The notes beneath the pieces are model-generated. The model had not been told where the DNA came from. It saw nothing but the letters and a program-made list of their open reading frames with translations, and did no database searches. A stretch of DNA of 64,000 nt from Fasciola hepatica (taxonomy: Eukaryota; Platyhelminthes; Trematoda; Plagiorchiida; Fasciolidae). Shown here one piece after another: positions 1 to 10,764 of the stretch (position 1 is its first letter; each line of letters begins with the position of its first letter). A program made the position numbers and the translations under genes. The stretch lies in NCBI GenBank assembly GCA_948099385.1, contig CANUEZ040000164.1, positions 3,734,501-3,798,500 on the forward strand, given 5' to 3'.

Positions 1-1849
1 CGCGGTCAGATCCACCGCTATGGCCGGCGCACATCGGGCGTGCAGGCCGTCTGCAACGATGTGCGAGCGCAACTAGACCGGTGGATCACACTTCCTGCGT
101 TCACTTCACGAAGTGTTTTTCAGGTTGGGTGCCCAGCGCACGGCCAGTCCCACCCACTAGCACCGGTTGCGGGTGGCACGCCCTAACTTTTCTTGAACTA
201 CCGAATCCAATGCTGTCGGTTGAAAATTGCATGCTCCCCATCCTTTTTCCGACACAGCTTGTTCACCTATAGCTCTTATCATCTGTTTCCACTTCCCGTC
301 TTTGTCGCCCTACCACGGTATGCACACCTAACCGTTTTGTCCTTCCTCCTATCGCATTTCCCCACATCAACTTTCACTGCATTGAGTCACTATCGTTCTT
401 ACCACTCTTCTCTGTCGAGGCTCGCCAATATCTCTTTTCCCACCTGCCGTCATTGCTGGCTTCTATCATCTTTGCGCTTGATGTTACCCTCCGCTCAGAA
501 CGCCCATTGATAGCTTCTTTAAACCTGTAGTTCTGGTTAATCCCTCCTCATGCCTAATGCCATGATGCACCAATCGCACCCGCACTCATGACCAATCCGC
601 ATATTAGAACTTGCCGCTCCAAACTTCGCATCTTTTACAGTCGTATTTATCATCTAATCGCCACCACCATGTCTTCCTCACTTGGCTCCGCGATTCCTCT
701 GTGGTTCTTCCCAGTGTTCTGATTAGTATCCACCAGTTCAATTGTCTGCCGGCACACAGCTCTCCAGCTCCACTGCCCCAACTCCGTTGCGCATTCATTT
801 TTTGTGGCCTTTTCGTTCTATTACTGGTTCACTTATCTCGGGGCGTCCCGCTTCTTTGTCCGCCTCCTTCGTGTTTCATTTGCAGTAAAATGATCTGATT
901 GGTGATTTCTTACCTGTGTCTCCCCGGTCATTGCGTTCATCCCTTGATCCGTTTATTGCTTGCTACAGGCATTTTTCTGTGCCTTCCAGTGTGGTCCGCT
1001 TTTCCATGTTCCACCATTGTAATGACAAGGTTACGTCACGGTGTTCTTCTACAGTTCCAAATTGTTTGACCTGTTACTACCCGATTCCTCTGGTCCGTCA
1101 CTACATCTCGCAGCTGCATTGGTCAAATAATGAGACCCATTCTTACCTGTTTTCCTTGATCCAGTCTTTCATCTTCACTCTTCCATGAACCGCTCCTCAC
1201 AGGCTTCATCACTTCTGTGCTTCCGCATTCTATTTTTCTCTCCGTTGGGCTGCCATGTGCACTTGTCATGAAGGTAATCCACCACAATATTCCAAAGTTA
1301 ATTCTACAACCAACTGATCTAACATAACCTACTCCTCCTAGTGATTGATAATCTCTTCCTAGGACTCCATTGTTATTGCTTCTGCTTCTCTTATACCTGT
1401 ATATACATATATATATGTATATATATATATATAATAAATCTACATATATATATATATAAACTTACGCATATATATCTATGTGCACGCGCTCTGTATCTTG
1501 CAGTTCCTCACCGGCCATTTCCCTTGCTATCATCCCAACGACCGTCATCATAGGCATCCATCAACTCTACATCTGTGCCTCACATCTACCGTATCCAATC
1601 CTTCGAAATCGTCTCTGTCATCTGTTCACCCCTCTACGTCTTGCATTGCTTGCTGCCTGTTTTACAGTGAGTTTTGTGTCCTGTCCGCCGACAATCCACT
1701 GCTATGTACCAATGCTACATTGATATCTAATCCACTGCAGTGCACCTCACCTTTTTCTCCATCGTTCCTCGCTACTGCAGTTCCTTATATCTATTTCCAG
1801 CCTTTCTCGTGTTTAGCAGTCGGCCTTTTTATGTAAAAGCCCGGACCAG
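1..1849 (+). other. Pyrimidine-rich non-coding stretch, probable 3' UTR of LINE E0
   Basis: No protein match is visible on either strand. The plus strand is rich in C and T, like the long non-coding stretch between the ORF2 stop and tail of LINE E5 (58838-60960), and it runs straight into an E-type LINE tail at 1850-2133. I infer it is the 3' UTR of an element whose coding part lies left of the window. Short open frames here have low-complexity composition and no recognisable domain. Bases 1399-1459 are an AT-rich simple repeat. Confidence 0.45.
1399..1459. repeat. TA/TATATAC-type simple repeat
   Basis: About 60 bases of alternating A and T with scattered C and G, seen directly. It lies inside the presumed LINE 3' UTR and creates a spurious Tyr/Ile-rich open frame. 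Confidence 0.9.
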
Positions 1850-2133
1850 CCATACTGTCCATCTGACCTTGACTTTCAAACTCACCGGGTGTCCATTCAA
1901 ATCCGCTCCTGAGCTCATTTAAACTCCACACAATCTCTATGGTGTGCATACGTTTATCCTATTTTCATCCTACTTTATTCCCCCTTCTGAGCCATTTTAT
2001 CTCATATTTTTATGAGAGTTTCCATATTTCCATGAATTATATCTGTCCATTCCATCACCTGTATCAACAAGATCATGCACATGGCATGCTTCGGGCGTTT
2101 CCGAAATAAACCAATATTACCACTATTATAATA
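1850..2133 (+). mobile_element. 3' terminus of CR1-like LINE E0 (family E)
   Basis: This segment shares three blocks in the same order with 31155-31420 and 60835-61065: a CTGACCTTGA-type block followed by CCGGG, a GATCATGC block, and a hairpin with arms TTCGG and CCGAA (2090-2094 and 2101-2105) followed by AATAAACC and an ATT-rich tail. The tail abuts the truncated end of BEL relic B1 at about 2134, whose RT frame stops there, so E0 probably inserted into B1. Orientation is plus because the tail is at the right. The 5' part is outside the window. Confidence 0.7.
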
Positions 2134-2900
2134 CGTCTCTATCTTTAATAGGCATCTTCACCTGTGGAAACATTTCCCTCATGTCCACAAAGGTGGCCAC
2201 TTTTCCTAGCCAAAAGCGGCATGCAACCTCGACCATTGTTGTCATCCAGTCTGGGCCCTGCAGCATATGGTCGTTGAGTGATACATCCTGATATATTGCG
2301 GCACAATCGAAGACCACCCTGACGTTCTCTGGTTTTTTTGGGTTCACGACCGGTTTATGGGTTAGGTACAACTTCAAAGATGCGGTGTTTACCGCTTTTC
2401 TGCTCTTTCTATATAACTTAAGTTTTCGGTATGTTGCATGGCTCGCATATACTCTATCCTCAGTTGCGGTTCTCAATCTAGCCTGTTTTCGAGGAAAAAT
2501 AATCTTTTCAGTGCCATTTCTCGACTGTTTGGCACTGGTTTCGTGTTGGGTCTCCGCGGAAAAGGGACCTCAAAGCAAATTATTACGTACTCGGCATTCC
2601 CAGCCACCATTCTCAGGGCCGACCTATGTTTTCACAATGGGGCATCCCCGTCAATGGCCACGACAGCAAATTGGGCGTTATATAGCTGCTAGAGTGTCTG
2701 TTCAAATTTCGCTGTTTCCACCGAAGTGTAGTTGGTTTGCGTCTGTTTGCCGTATATCCCGTTTGTACTACCATGTAAAGTCCAACCGAATATTGTGCGT
2801 ACTGCACACGGTGCTTTGCGGCTTCCTATTTTTCGATCCAGGACCCAGCTTGCTTCCGGTGCATCAAAACCGGTCAACGGATCTACTTCATTACCCTGCC
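2134..2900 (-). pseudogene. BEL/Pao pol fragment (protease-RT linker and RT N-terminus), B1
   Basis: The open frame at 2126-2476 contains the RT entry region, with [20 protein letters not shown] and LNDHMLQGPDW, matching [17 protein letters not shown] and LNDHILQGPDW in B3. Upstream on the same strand, 2689-2877 encodes PEASWVLDRKIGSRKAPCAV and TIFGWTLHGS, typical of the stretch before RT in BEL/Pao pol. Frameshifts separate these pieces. The RT stops before the catalytic YVDD block, at the junction with LINE E0. In an intact element this polyprotein would copy the retrotransposon RNA in cytoplasmic particles; here it is dead. Confidence 0.8.
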
Positions 2901-2945
2901 ACTTCTCGATTATGAACCGTTTGGATGCGGCCAGTGACCCAGAAT

Positions 2946-3420
2946 CTATTGCACTGACTGATGCACCCTCATCAGCAGAACTTTTGTGGCGGATGCTTCT
3001 GGGCTTTCTGCTCTATGGCTGTTGACCAAAGAAGAAAGTTGTAAGCGTCGTCTGGTTGATTGGATGATCTGAGTGCCACTCACTGTGCTCACCGCTAATG
3101 AAGATCGATCCCCTATTATCCCATATCTCTCAGCAAATTCCTTCCTCACCAGAACAGTATCCGAGCCACTGTCTACGAACACCGAAGCTCTTGTCTCCCT
3201 AACTGAGGTTTCTTTTCCGACTGCTATTACACCCAGGCGAATGGGATTATTATCAGATGAAGACACTGAGCAGACCACACTTGGCTTCAGAACGTCTTTG
3301 GCATCCAATTTCTCGGGTTTAAGCAGCAGGTTATGGTTTTCATGTTTTCATTCGGCACACTACTGTTCGATGTGAATCGTTGAGACAGACAAAAAACGCA
3401 CCCAATCCCAGTAATTTCCC
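2946..3420 (-). pseudogene. BEL/Pao zinc knuckle and aspartic protease, B1
   Basis: The 120-codon frame at 2946-3308 carries VFVDSGSDTVLVRKEFAERY, with the aspartic protease active-site signature D-S-G-S, and SSLAVSTVSGTQ downstream; B3 has the same order. Just upstream on the minus strand (3340-3420) a broken frame reads FVCLNDSHRTVVC, a remnant of the gag C-terminal zinc knuckle. The protease would mature the Gag-Pol polyprotein. The protease frame is open but isolated from gag and pol by stops, so function is unlikely. Confidence 0.8.
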
Positions 3421-3887
3421 ATCGTTCTTCGACGGTTACGTTGCGGAAACGATGAGATTCCACTAGGCAATGTAGCTAGATAAAAGCATTACTTGCCGGC
3501 GAATTTTCATCTTCGCTGGATAGTGCGTGCGCATTTGCCCATGGTTGGACTCTACGTGGCTCCCCGGCCCAGCTTTGTATCGTTGCAGTCCTATGTGGCT
3601 AACTCGCCTCACGCACAAGTTAGTCGAAAAGACTATTTGGTATTCGGGCCCTATGGTCCATAAATTGCGTCAAGTCCCCACACGTAGTCTCTCGCCTAAG
3701 TCTACTGACCCCCCCCCCCCCCCCCGGCCTCCTCGGCTAGCCTTCTCTGCAGTTCCGCAGGTACGCCGCACAACATGATCTCCAATGTGTGAAGTGCATT
3801 CAAGCCCGATCAATAGTCTCCTTGATTCAGGTTGATGTCACCGTTTTGCATTTTTATCACCAGACTGACTAGAGAACCTGACCAGCA

Positions 3888-4021
3888 CTAGGAACGTCTC
3901 GCTTCTGATAGGACTCCATCGATCAGGTTCCGAGCGACCTTAAATGGTTTTCCGGACAGGTCTTTTAAGACTTCAGGTAATCGAGTGTGACCCTTTCCTG
4001 GATCCAGCATCAAGCACCCGT
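3888..4021 (-). pseudogene. BEL gag middle part of B1, left piece
   Basis: Minus-strand frame with CLMLDPGKG and GKPFKVARNLIDGVLSEARR, matching TMLDPEQG and GQPFKVARNLIESLMVEAKR in B3 gag. It is interrupted at 4021/4022 by the LTR of B2 and resumes on the other side at 4921. Confidence 0.8.
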
Positions 4022-4396
4022 TGTAACGACCCAATGTAGAAAATCTCCCAAGAAGCACTGCGGCTTCCATGCTTTCTTGACATCACTCACTTATTTACAC
4101 TATTGTCTTGTTTTACACACTGCTTGTCTTTACTGCCCAACACTTGTTTGTTCGCACTCAGCGAGTTGTTCTGTCATGTCCCTGTTCTGGATCTACGTGA
4201 CGCACGTGCTCCCTTTTCGCGAGCCGCAATCTGGTTATCGTTTTCTGAGTCCTTCTGATTGCATAAATGAGGTTTGTATCTTTTTCGTGTCATCGTTCAT
4301 CTGATAGTCTAGTAAGGTAGAATCTCGCGGATAATCGCCTTTTAATTTCGGGATCCGTTGTGAATTTGGCTATGCATTGCTCAACCGTGTCTCACA
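4022..4396 (+). repeat. LTR of B2
   Basis: About 375 bp similar throughout to the B3 LTRs (37611-37988, 44221-44598). It begins TGTAAC and ends CTCACA, and shares GACGCACGTGCT and TTTCGGGATCCGTTG. Confidence 0.85.
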
Positions 4397-4435
4397 ATAC
4401 CTAATTGATCAACCTGGAACGAGAAGTTACACAAC

Positions 4436-4819
4436 ATGCCAAGAAAAGGATCGAAACACTTGGAATCTAGACAGGAAGTCATACGGCAAGTCACTGGGGA
4501 GGTTCTCAGCACTTTTGATTCTTTAGTTAATGTTAGGTCACCTGGTCCTTTCAGTGCTATCTCATGTATTACCGAGGATAATATGGATTGTAAAATGTCG
4601 ATCTATTTAATCTTAAGATATTAGACCTAGAACAACAACTGTTGTCTGCTAGGAAACAGGCCCAGGAGGCAGAAGAGAATTGTGGGCAGAACGAGCTTGA
4701 GAAGAAGGTCAGCGACTACAATCTATTTGGCAGGTCAGGACAAAATGAATCAGGAAACTCTGAGCCGGTCTTCGAATACAAAACACCAACGCCACCAACG
4801 ATCGATCTGCCAACAGTAG
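4436..4819 (+). pseudogene. BEL gag N-terminal fragment of B2
   Basis: Starts with ATG at 4436 (MPRKGSKHLESRQEVIRQVT), 39 bases after the LTR, the same arrangement as B3. Continues with DSLVNVRSPGP, then after a frame break LEQQLLSARKQAQEAEENC and PTIDLP, parallel to B3 gag. The EAEEN/KK region is charged and probably coiled coil. The frame ends where the truncated second LTR begins. Confidence 0.8.
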
Positions 4820-4920
4820 TTCGTCTGTTAATCTAGTAACGTAGAATCTCACAGATAATCGCCATTTGATTTCGGGATCCGTTGTGAATTTGACTACGCA
4901 TTGCTCAAACGTGTCTCACA
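4820..4920 (+). repeat. Truncated 3' LTR of B2
   Basis: The last 100 bp of the LTR, including TTTCGGGATCCGTTG and the CTCACA end, directly follow gag sequence. The remaining LTR 5' part is missing. Confidence 0.8.
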
Positions 4921-5450
4921 CACGTCGGTTGCTTATCTGGCCCTTACACGAAATTATTGTAGCAGATACAAGGTTCTGCGCCCTGGATCAAATACTCTTC
5001 TTTCTACACGTTTCTTGTATTTTCTAACAAATTGGCAGTACTGTTCATCGTGCCCATCCAATGGGAGAGGTCCTACCTCTGATGAGTCAATTATGTGAGT
5101 TCCGCTGGCACAAGTCAGTTTCAATCTTCCATGGAATTTATAGGTTAAATGGTCGAATGCTCCGTGATTTCCTAGCCCACCTCCCTCTCCCGTTATTGAA
5201 TTTGTTCTTTCCTGGCTGACCCAGCTTCTTTCCCAGTCTGCCTTAGCTGGTTTTCTGACCCAACTATTTTTAATCTATAAATATCATCACTTTTAAATTC
5301 CATAGCATTGGCTGAAATACGTGAAGTTGCACTGACAGGATTAGTGAACCTTACAATATCTCAAGAACCAATATCATTCAAAAATGTCCCAGGGACTTGC
5401 CGGACTACTTCCTGTTCAACTTCTGTTCGCTGTTTTCCTCTTCCGGGCAT
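4921..5450 (-). pseudogene. BEL gag N-terminal half of B1, right piece
   Basis: Minus-strand translation of 5060-4921 reads DEQYCQFVRKYKKRVERRVF then RRTLYLLQ, matching the EQYCKFVKQFKMIVEKKVTD and RLLYLTHY block of B3 gag. The start lies at 5448-5450, with MPGRGKQRTEVEQEVVRQVP, matching MPGKGSKTLEAGQNVTRQVS of B3. Stops and indels break the frame between. Its continuity with 4021-3888 across B2 proves the nested insertion. Confidence 0.75.
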
Positions 5451-6229
5451 TTTCGGTTGACTTCCTCGCGAAGTTCCTAAGTTGAGTACCGTAGGTGATT
5501 CCGATCGTGAGTGCCGTGTAGCCCAAATACCGAATCCCAAAGTTAGAACAAGATTGATTCGCTGATTATACGGTACTGAACTGACAAATTGTACGCATAT
5601 GAACTATCTACAAACCTCGTCTTTATGGCCACAACGTATAGAAAGGAAGACAGGAGTTCAGCGAAGGCCGCTATCGGATAAGACCGTTGCGGCGATCCGA
5701 GTTCAAATCGAAAATATGCCACGGCACGTGAGCAAAATATAAACGAACGTTCAGGTTTAGTAGTTGATGCGTGCTGTACTTGTTCGAGGGTCAGTAAGCT
5801 AAAGGGCATGGTCTAGACAATGCAAGTAAGTGACAGTGACTGGGAGAATTCCCACACATGTACCTGGCACTCATTTACCATTTTTCCGTGATCCCTCGCA
5901 CTGTAGTCGTTATCTGCTAGACTATGCCTTCTGTATATCTATGTGGTCTCGCTAGCGTCACCTGTGCAATTTCAACCGGGGCGGGGCTCTGTCTAATCCA
6001 CCTTTCAAGCGGGTGCTCATCGGACTTTCAGGAAGTCTGCAACGATTTTTGGGCGCAACCTATGTTACTGTGAGTTTGCTGTACCCGAGGGCGAGCCCGT
6101 TTCTTTTCCTTCCCTTCATCTACTACAAATACCGGAATATTTTTGATACTTTCAAGTCGCAGCACGGCGGGAACGCCATGGGCTCTCAGTGCAAGAAACT
6201 GGACGTCTACGGGCTCAAATAGCAAGTCC
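5451..6229. other. Unassigned region between B1 and L0
   Basis: No recognisable coding domain. Part of it should be the 5' end of B1, but no LTR like that of B3 is visible. A 69-codon frame at 6013-6222 and a tRNA-like stretch at about 5651-5720 are discussed as findings. Confidence 0.5.
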
Positions 6230-8400
6230 TATGACCTGACCTGACCTGAGGTGGTACAGGGGGCTGATGCCGAGGAGCGCCGGCAGGTCGTAAAGGGATC
6301 TCTGACTGCCCCCCGGGAAGAGTTCGTATCCTTGAAACAAAGAAGTGGGGAGAACAAACCTATGTGGTGAGAGGCCGCAATGACCAAGATTATCAAATGC
6401 AGTAACCGCATCTGGAACTAGTACAAAGCTTCCGGCATTTGGCTAGCTTGGAACTAATATACAAGACAGAAAAGAGGCTGTGAGCCCTCTGCCAACTTTT
6501 GAGCGGGAATTTGAGCTCAGATTGGCCCGGTGCGAGAGAAGGCTGGCGGAAATTTCTTCAGCTACGTGCAGTTGGAAGGCCAAACAAAGAATACCATGGG
6601 TCAAACATACTGATGGCCACGGTATTGCCACCGATTACCAGGGCAAAGCAGAAGCCCTGGGTAAATACCTTGGTAGTGTACTTAGGATAGCTAGTGAACT
6701 ACGAGTCAACCTAGCTCAGGTGCATCCTCCTCCTTAGCTAAACGAGCCAAGTCTCTCAGAGCAAATCACGCAAACATCTACGGAAATTAAAGAGCCACAG
6801 TTCAGTGGATTTAGGTGGCACCCACCCAACTAACATGAAGCCGTTGGCGGATATCATAGTTCTATCAGTACGCAGGCTGCACAGGTCCAGGTCAGACCAG
6901 AGTGAGCTGCCTCAGGACTGGAAACTTGCAGCCGTTGTGGCGATACATAAGAGTGGGCCTAAGCCGGCTATGTCTAACTGCAGACAGGTAAGACTAACTA
7001 GCATCCTGCTGAAAGTCCTTGGGAAGATCTTCCATGCTTATATCTGTCAGCACTTACCGGAGCACTCCATGCTAAGTCCGGCCCATCATGTGCTACTGAC
7101 AAATAGATCTTGTCCGACCAATATATTGTGCTTCTTTGATGAAGTGACCTGACAACTGGATGAAGGTAATCGGGCGGAGGTATGCTACCTCGGCCGTAAC
7201 TAGGCTTTCGGCTTCGTTAATCATCGTCTTTTTTGTGCAAGATAGAGACGTTCGGTATAGATGGGCCAGTATATAGGTGACTGGCGTGCTTCCACTGACA
7301 TAGGGCATTTAACTTCAAAGTAGGTGACAGATGCTGTAGCTTGGTGAATGTGAGCAACGGTGTAGCTTAGGTATCGGTCCTAGGTTCGAAGCGATTCTTG
7401 TTGTTTATTAACGACCTCGCATCGACCCTCCAATCGCCCGGCCTTATTTATGTGGATGATATAAGAACTGTTGGACCTGTGGTAGGGCCGACTTAGGCGG
7501 GGACAAAGGAACCGTCATGGGCTGGGACTACGAATGAGACTCACCTTTGAATGTTACAGAAAGCCACTTATCGTCAAAGACAGCAAGAAGCCCAACTGTC
7601 GCCAGTGGCCAAGGGCTGTTCACCATGGAAGCAAACAGTAGGGTGAAAAAGTCGGGTTCTTCATGAACAACGAGTTAAAATTGTCGAAGCAGTGCAGAGC
7701 TGCTGTGCAGATGGCTCAATGAGAGCTGTTTAGACTGCGACCAGTACTGTCTTGTCGGCAGCTAAAAATATTTGCTCTTCTTTACATTTCTGTATTACGA
7801 CCTTACTTGGAAGTTAATGTGCTTGTTTGATCAACCCTCCACAAAAAGAACCCATCTGCTCAGAGAAATTTCAGCTTTTCGCCACGCGAAGGGATGAGGG
7901 GCGTATGGGTGAGAAGTACGAGCAAAACTCTGTGACCTGAAACTTTTCGCCTTGGAAAGGAGGGTCTCGTAGAACATTTCAAGGTAACGAAAGGCTTTTC
8001 TGGCCTTGGGCTGGATAGACTATTCCAGTAGGCTTCGGGTTCCAGAACAAGAGGAACACGAAATAAAGCTGCCGAAAGTTCGAGCTAAATTGGTGACTTG
8101 ATCGCACTTCATCAGCAACAGGTTAGTTAACAGTTGGAACGGTCCGCCTGATGAAATGGTTGAAATGCAGACCGCCCGGTCATTCGGAGGAGCCCTAGAT
8201 CGCTGGTGGTAGGAGATATTTCCTGGTAGTGACAGCTGAGTTTGTCAACTAGATGGACGATGGGTAGCACTGCGTAACTGATGTGCGTACCATCGAAAGA
8301 ATTCCGGACGCCCGATTGACCGGACCGTTATGAGTTCTGTGCGAACTGAACTGAACTGGACCGAGCTGACCTGACCAAGACCTGAACGCTGCGCTGAACC
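6230..8400 (+). pseudogene. CR1-like LINE relic L0 (ORF2 and 3' end)
   Basis: Plus-strand pieces align in order with L1: linker (6240-6480), pre-RT (6480-6737), RT palm N-terminal region (6805-7152, with WKLAAVVAIHKSGPKPAMSN), the SKAFDSV block in decayed form (about 7177-7240), the GVPQGSVLGP and YVDD-type block (about 7350-7480), and the C-terminal domain (7870-8230). The 3' UTR ends with a degraded CTGAA-type repeat at 8341-8400. Stops and frameshifts are frequent, so it is an old copy. The EN domain is missing, consistent with 5' truncation during target-primed reverse transcription. Confidence 0.8.
8341..8400 (+). repeat. Degenerate (CTGAA)n tail of L0
   Basis: GAACTGAACTGAACTGG followed by imperfect units. 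The same 3' UTR wording before the repeat (GACCG, CTGTGC) precedes the clean array at 61751-61824. Confidence 0.75.
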
Positions 8401-8880
8401 GCGACTTTGGTCTGCTTGGAAGACAGGGATAAGAAAAAATCACACTTACTCGACAGAAACAGAAGACGAATCACCAGGCACAGAGAAAGTAACAAAAAGT
8501 CAGCGAAGAAAGGAGCAGTTAACGATAGACGAATGTGCCCAGCGAAAAAATCACAACAAGGCGAGCCGGCTTGTCGTGACATACCAATCCGTCATTCTCT
8601 TCGTTGTTGGTCGATCTCAATCTGAAATCAGTCTTACTAGATATCCTTCAGCTTACCCGAGCTACTCATTTTGCCCTTCTTTTTCGGTTAGACGGGCAAC
8701 ATGGAAAAGCCAGCAAATAAACAATCCATAACCTGTAGGACACCAGACCGGACAGAGGTGGTAGGTGAACAGTGTGGAAGGCGTCGGTGTTCTGAGGGGA
8801 TTATGTCGGTAGGCACCGCGGGAATTTAGCGCAATACCTGACAAGCATGGTTCCACAGGAAGTGCTCAGGGTTAGGCAAG
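8401..8880. repeat. Dispersed repeat R1, copy 1
   Basis: About 480 bp nearly identical to 29412-29894 in the same orientation, with a handful of substitutions and small indels. It starts GCGACTTTGG and ends at GCAAG in both copies. No protein domain is recognisable on either strand. In this copy it is bounded left by the L0 tail and right by the E3 tail. Confidence 0.9.
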
Positions 8881-8950
8881 AAGTGATGATGGTATATTTC
8901 TGGACCGTGGTCGAGAGGCACGCATGTTGGCATGATCAGAGTTTACAATA
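8881..8950 (-). mobile_element. 3' tail and terminal hairpin of E3
   Basis: Read on the minus strand it carries GATCATGC, then GTGCCTCTCGACC, a short hairpin, AAATATACC and an ATC-type tail, the same order as E4 (21381-21450) and, more loosely, E0, E5 and E6. The hairpin arms (TCTCG and CCAGA) are imperfect here. Confidence 0.75.
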
Positions 8951-10046
8951 TCACTGAATGAGATGGAAAATTGACGAACTTCGGAGATTCGCACATCACA
9001 GCATTAATGGAATAAGGCTGAGGAGATTTTAAATGAACCAAAATGACCAAAAAATACAAGGTGAATACGAATTGATTTCGAGTCAACTACGGCAATAGCA
9101 ATGAATCTGCCGGATGTAGGAATGTTCAGATGGACGTTGTCTTGGGAAGTAGGAAATACAATATTCACAAGAATTATGAAAGAAAATGGCCGGTTATGCA
9201 TATTCATGTTCACCGTAAAAGGTAATTGACGTTGAATCAAAGGAGGCAGGGAAGAATTTCATGAAGGCTCGCCGAGGAATACTAATTTTCATAGATTTGC
9301 GGATATGAAAAGGAATAGTATCCCCGAAAAGGTGAGACAATTTCCATGAGAAGTATTGTGTGTCATCTGGTGTCGGCAGTTCGCTCGTGGTGGAAAATGG
9401 ATGAAGTTCCAGGAAGGAATAGCCAGCCATCGAAATGCCGTGTCCGCGAGGAACAAAATGAGGCAAGACAAGGGTGAAAACTTTGCACTAGACCATGCTT
9501 TGCTGGTAAATTGGCGAATACATCGTTTTGTTGACTTTTTGTGGCTTTTCTGTGTCCGTGTTGGGCTTTTTGGGCAAGGGTGGGCTGCGGTTTTTGTTCG
9601 CTGTTTCATCATGGGAAGGAGGCGAGCATCGCCGAATCTGGACCGATCACTGTTTAATTAGGAGTCCTCGCAAGGTGGCTTCGACATCAAGAGAGTCTTA
9701 TAGTGAGAATTCCCCGGTAAGCCTCAGAGGGGCATATGCAGTTATACCAGGACTTCTCGTGGGCGAAACCCAGTGGCTAGCTCGTATTCGTGGTAGCCAG
9801 CCTTTGGTGCGGTTGTAGACGGGCCGAAAAAAAGATAAGCTGTCTGCGCAATACATTTCAGCCAGGCAGCGTGATGGCCGGATGGTTCTGAAATTGAAAA
9901 AGGAGGAAAGCAGCCTGGGAGATGTTCCAGCTGAGGGGTAGCGTGAGCAAAATGACAGATAAGAGTACGGAGGTTGGAAATGCGGCACAATGGTTTAAGT
10001 GAAATGAGGAGTCGTTGGCATGGTGATTCGGTGTTCGTTGGGGCTA
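8951..10046 (-). other. Distal 3' UTR of LINE E3
   Basis: No coding domain on either strand. The minus strand is pyrimidine-rich, like the E5 and E0 3' UTRs. It lies between the E3 tail and the left end of the DNA transposon. The several open frames of 60-147 codons here overlap in all frames and look like chance. Confidence 0.5.
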
Positions 10047-10190
10047 CCCAAGCAGCACTGTCCAACGTTTGCCCAATTGGGCTAGGGTTGGGCAATTGTT
10101 GGGCTAGCCCGATGCAACGTTGGGCAACTTCAGTGAAATGCTTTGGGCAGAGCTGCCAGCGCCCAGCTGGGCTAGGGTTGTGCATGCCTA
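10047..10190. repeat. Left terminal and subterminal repeats of the DNA transposon
   Basis: Contains CACTGTCCAACG and repeated TTGGGC, GGGCTAG and GCCCAA motifs in both orientations. Such subterminal arrays bind transposase in CACTA-type elements. Confidence 0.65.
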
Positions 10191-10578
10191 AAGCATCGAA
10201 AAAATCGCGAAAAATGGCTATTCACTTTTTGCCAGTAAATCCAATTTCGCTCAATCCCCTAATATCATTGAAGTATTCTCCTTTCTTTCGAGCTTAACCA
10301 CTGAATTACCCCTAAATATATAAGCAAAATGACCATTTTATCAAAAAAGTAGATAAAATTATTGAAAACAATGTCGGATTCATTTGACAAAAAAGCCGCT
10401 TTTTCATCAATCCATTCTACTCAAAGATGTTCCTGGCTCTTCTTCTCGATGTTCACGGGGTCTGGAAAATGAAAGCACGGAAATGCGGATATTAATTACA
10501 TCATTGGCATATGAAGTAGAAAAGCTGTACCGTGAGTTTTGAACGTTAGGCCTTCAAAAAACAATAGTTCCGCACTAG

Positions 10579-10582
<4 letters not shown>

Positions 10583-10636
<54 letters not shown>
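10583..10636. repeat. (AT)n microsatellite
   Basis: About 54 bases of uninterrupted alternating AT, lying between the left end of the transposon and the end of the DUF4806 gene. Confidence 0.95.
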
Positions 10637-10640
<4 letters not shown>

Positions 10641-10764
10641 ATATTACCAATTACCGGACAAAATTTCCACTTAAGATACCGCTAGGTTACAACGGAGAAA
10701 ATGGTGATAAACCCCATGTCTAAGTAAGCATATAAACTGATGTAAACTGTAACAGCTAAAGTAT

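Larger units (their letters stand above)
4022..4920 (+). mobile_element. B2: 0.9-kb BEL deletion derivative nested in B1
   Basis: A complete LTR (4022-4396), the N-terminal gag (4436-4819) and only the last 100 bp of a second LTR (4820-4920) lie in plus orientation inside the minus-strand gag of B1. B1 gag resumes exactly at 4921. Flanking 5-mers are CCCGT (4017-4021) and CACGT (4921-4925), a 5-bp target duplication with one mismatch, as usual for BEL/Pao. The rest of gag, all of pol and most of the 3' LTR are missing, so it is non-autonomous or was deleted after insertion. Confidence 0.8.
2134..5450 (-). mobile_element. BEL/Pao retrotransposon relic B1
   Basis: Minus-strand remnants run in the correct order for a BEL/Pao element: gag start (5450), gag middle (5060-4921, continuing at 4021-3888), zinc-knuckle remnant (about 3420-3340), aspartic protease (3308-2946), protease-RT linker (2877-2689) and start of RT (2476-2134). 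Each piece aligns by eye with the corresponding part of B3 (37611-44598). Frames are broken by many stops. No LTR of the B3 type is recognisable upstream of 5450, so this may be a different subfamily or have lost its LTR. RT is cut at 2134 by LINE E0 and gag is split by B2. Confidence 0.8.

Noticed and set aside
1341..1553. Tyr/Ile-rich frame on the plus strand
   Set aside because: Produced by the TA-type simple repeat; no start context or domain.
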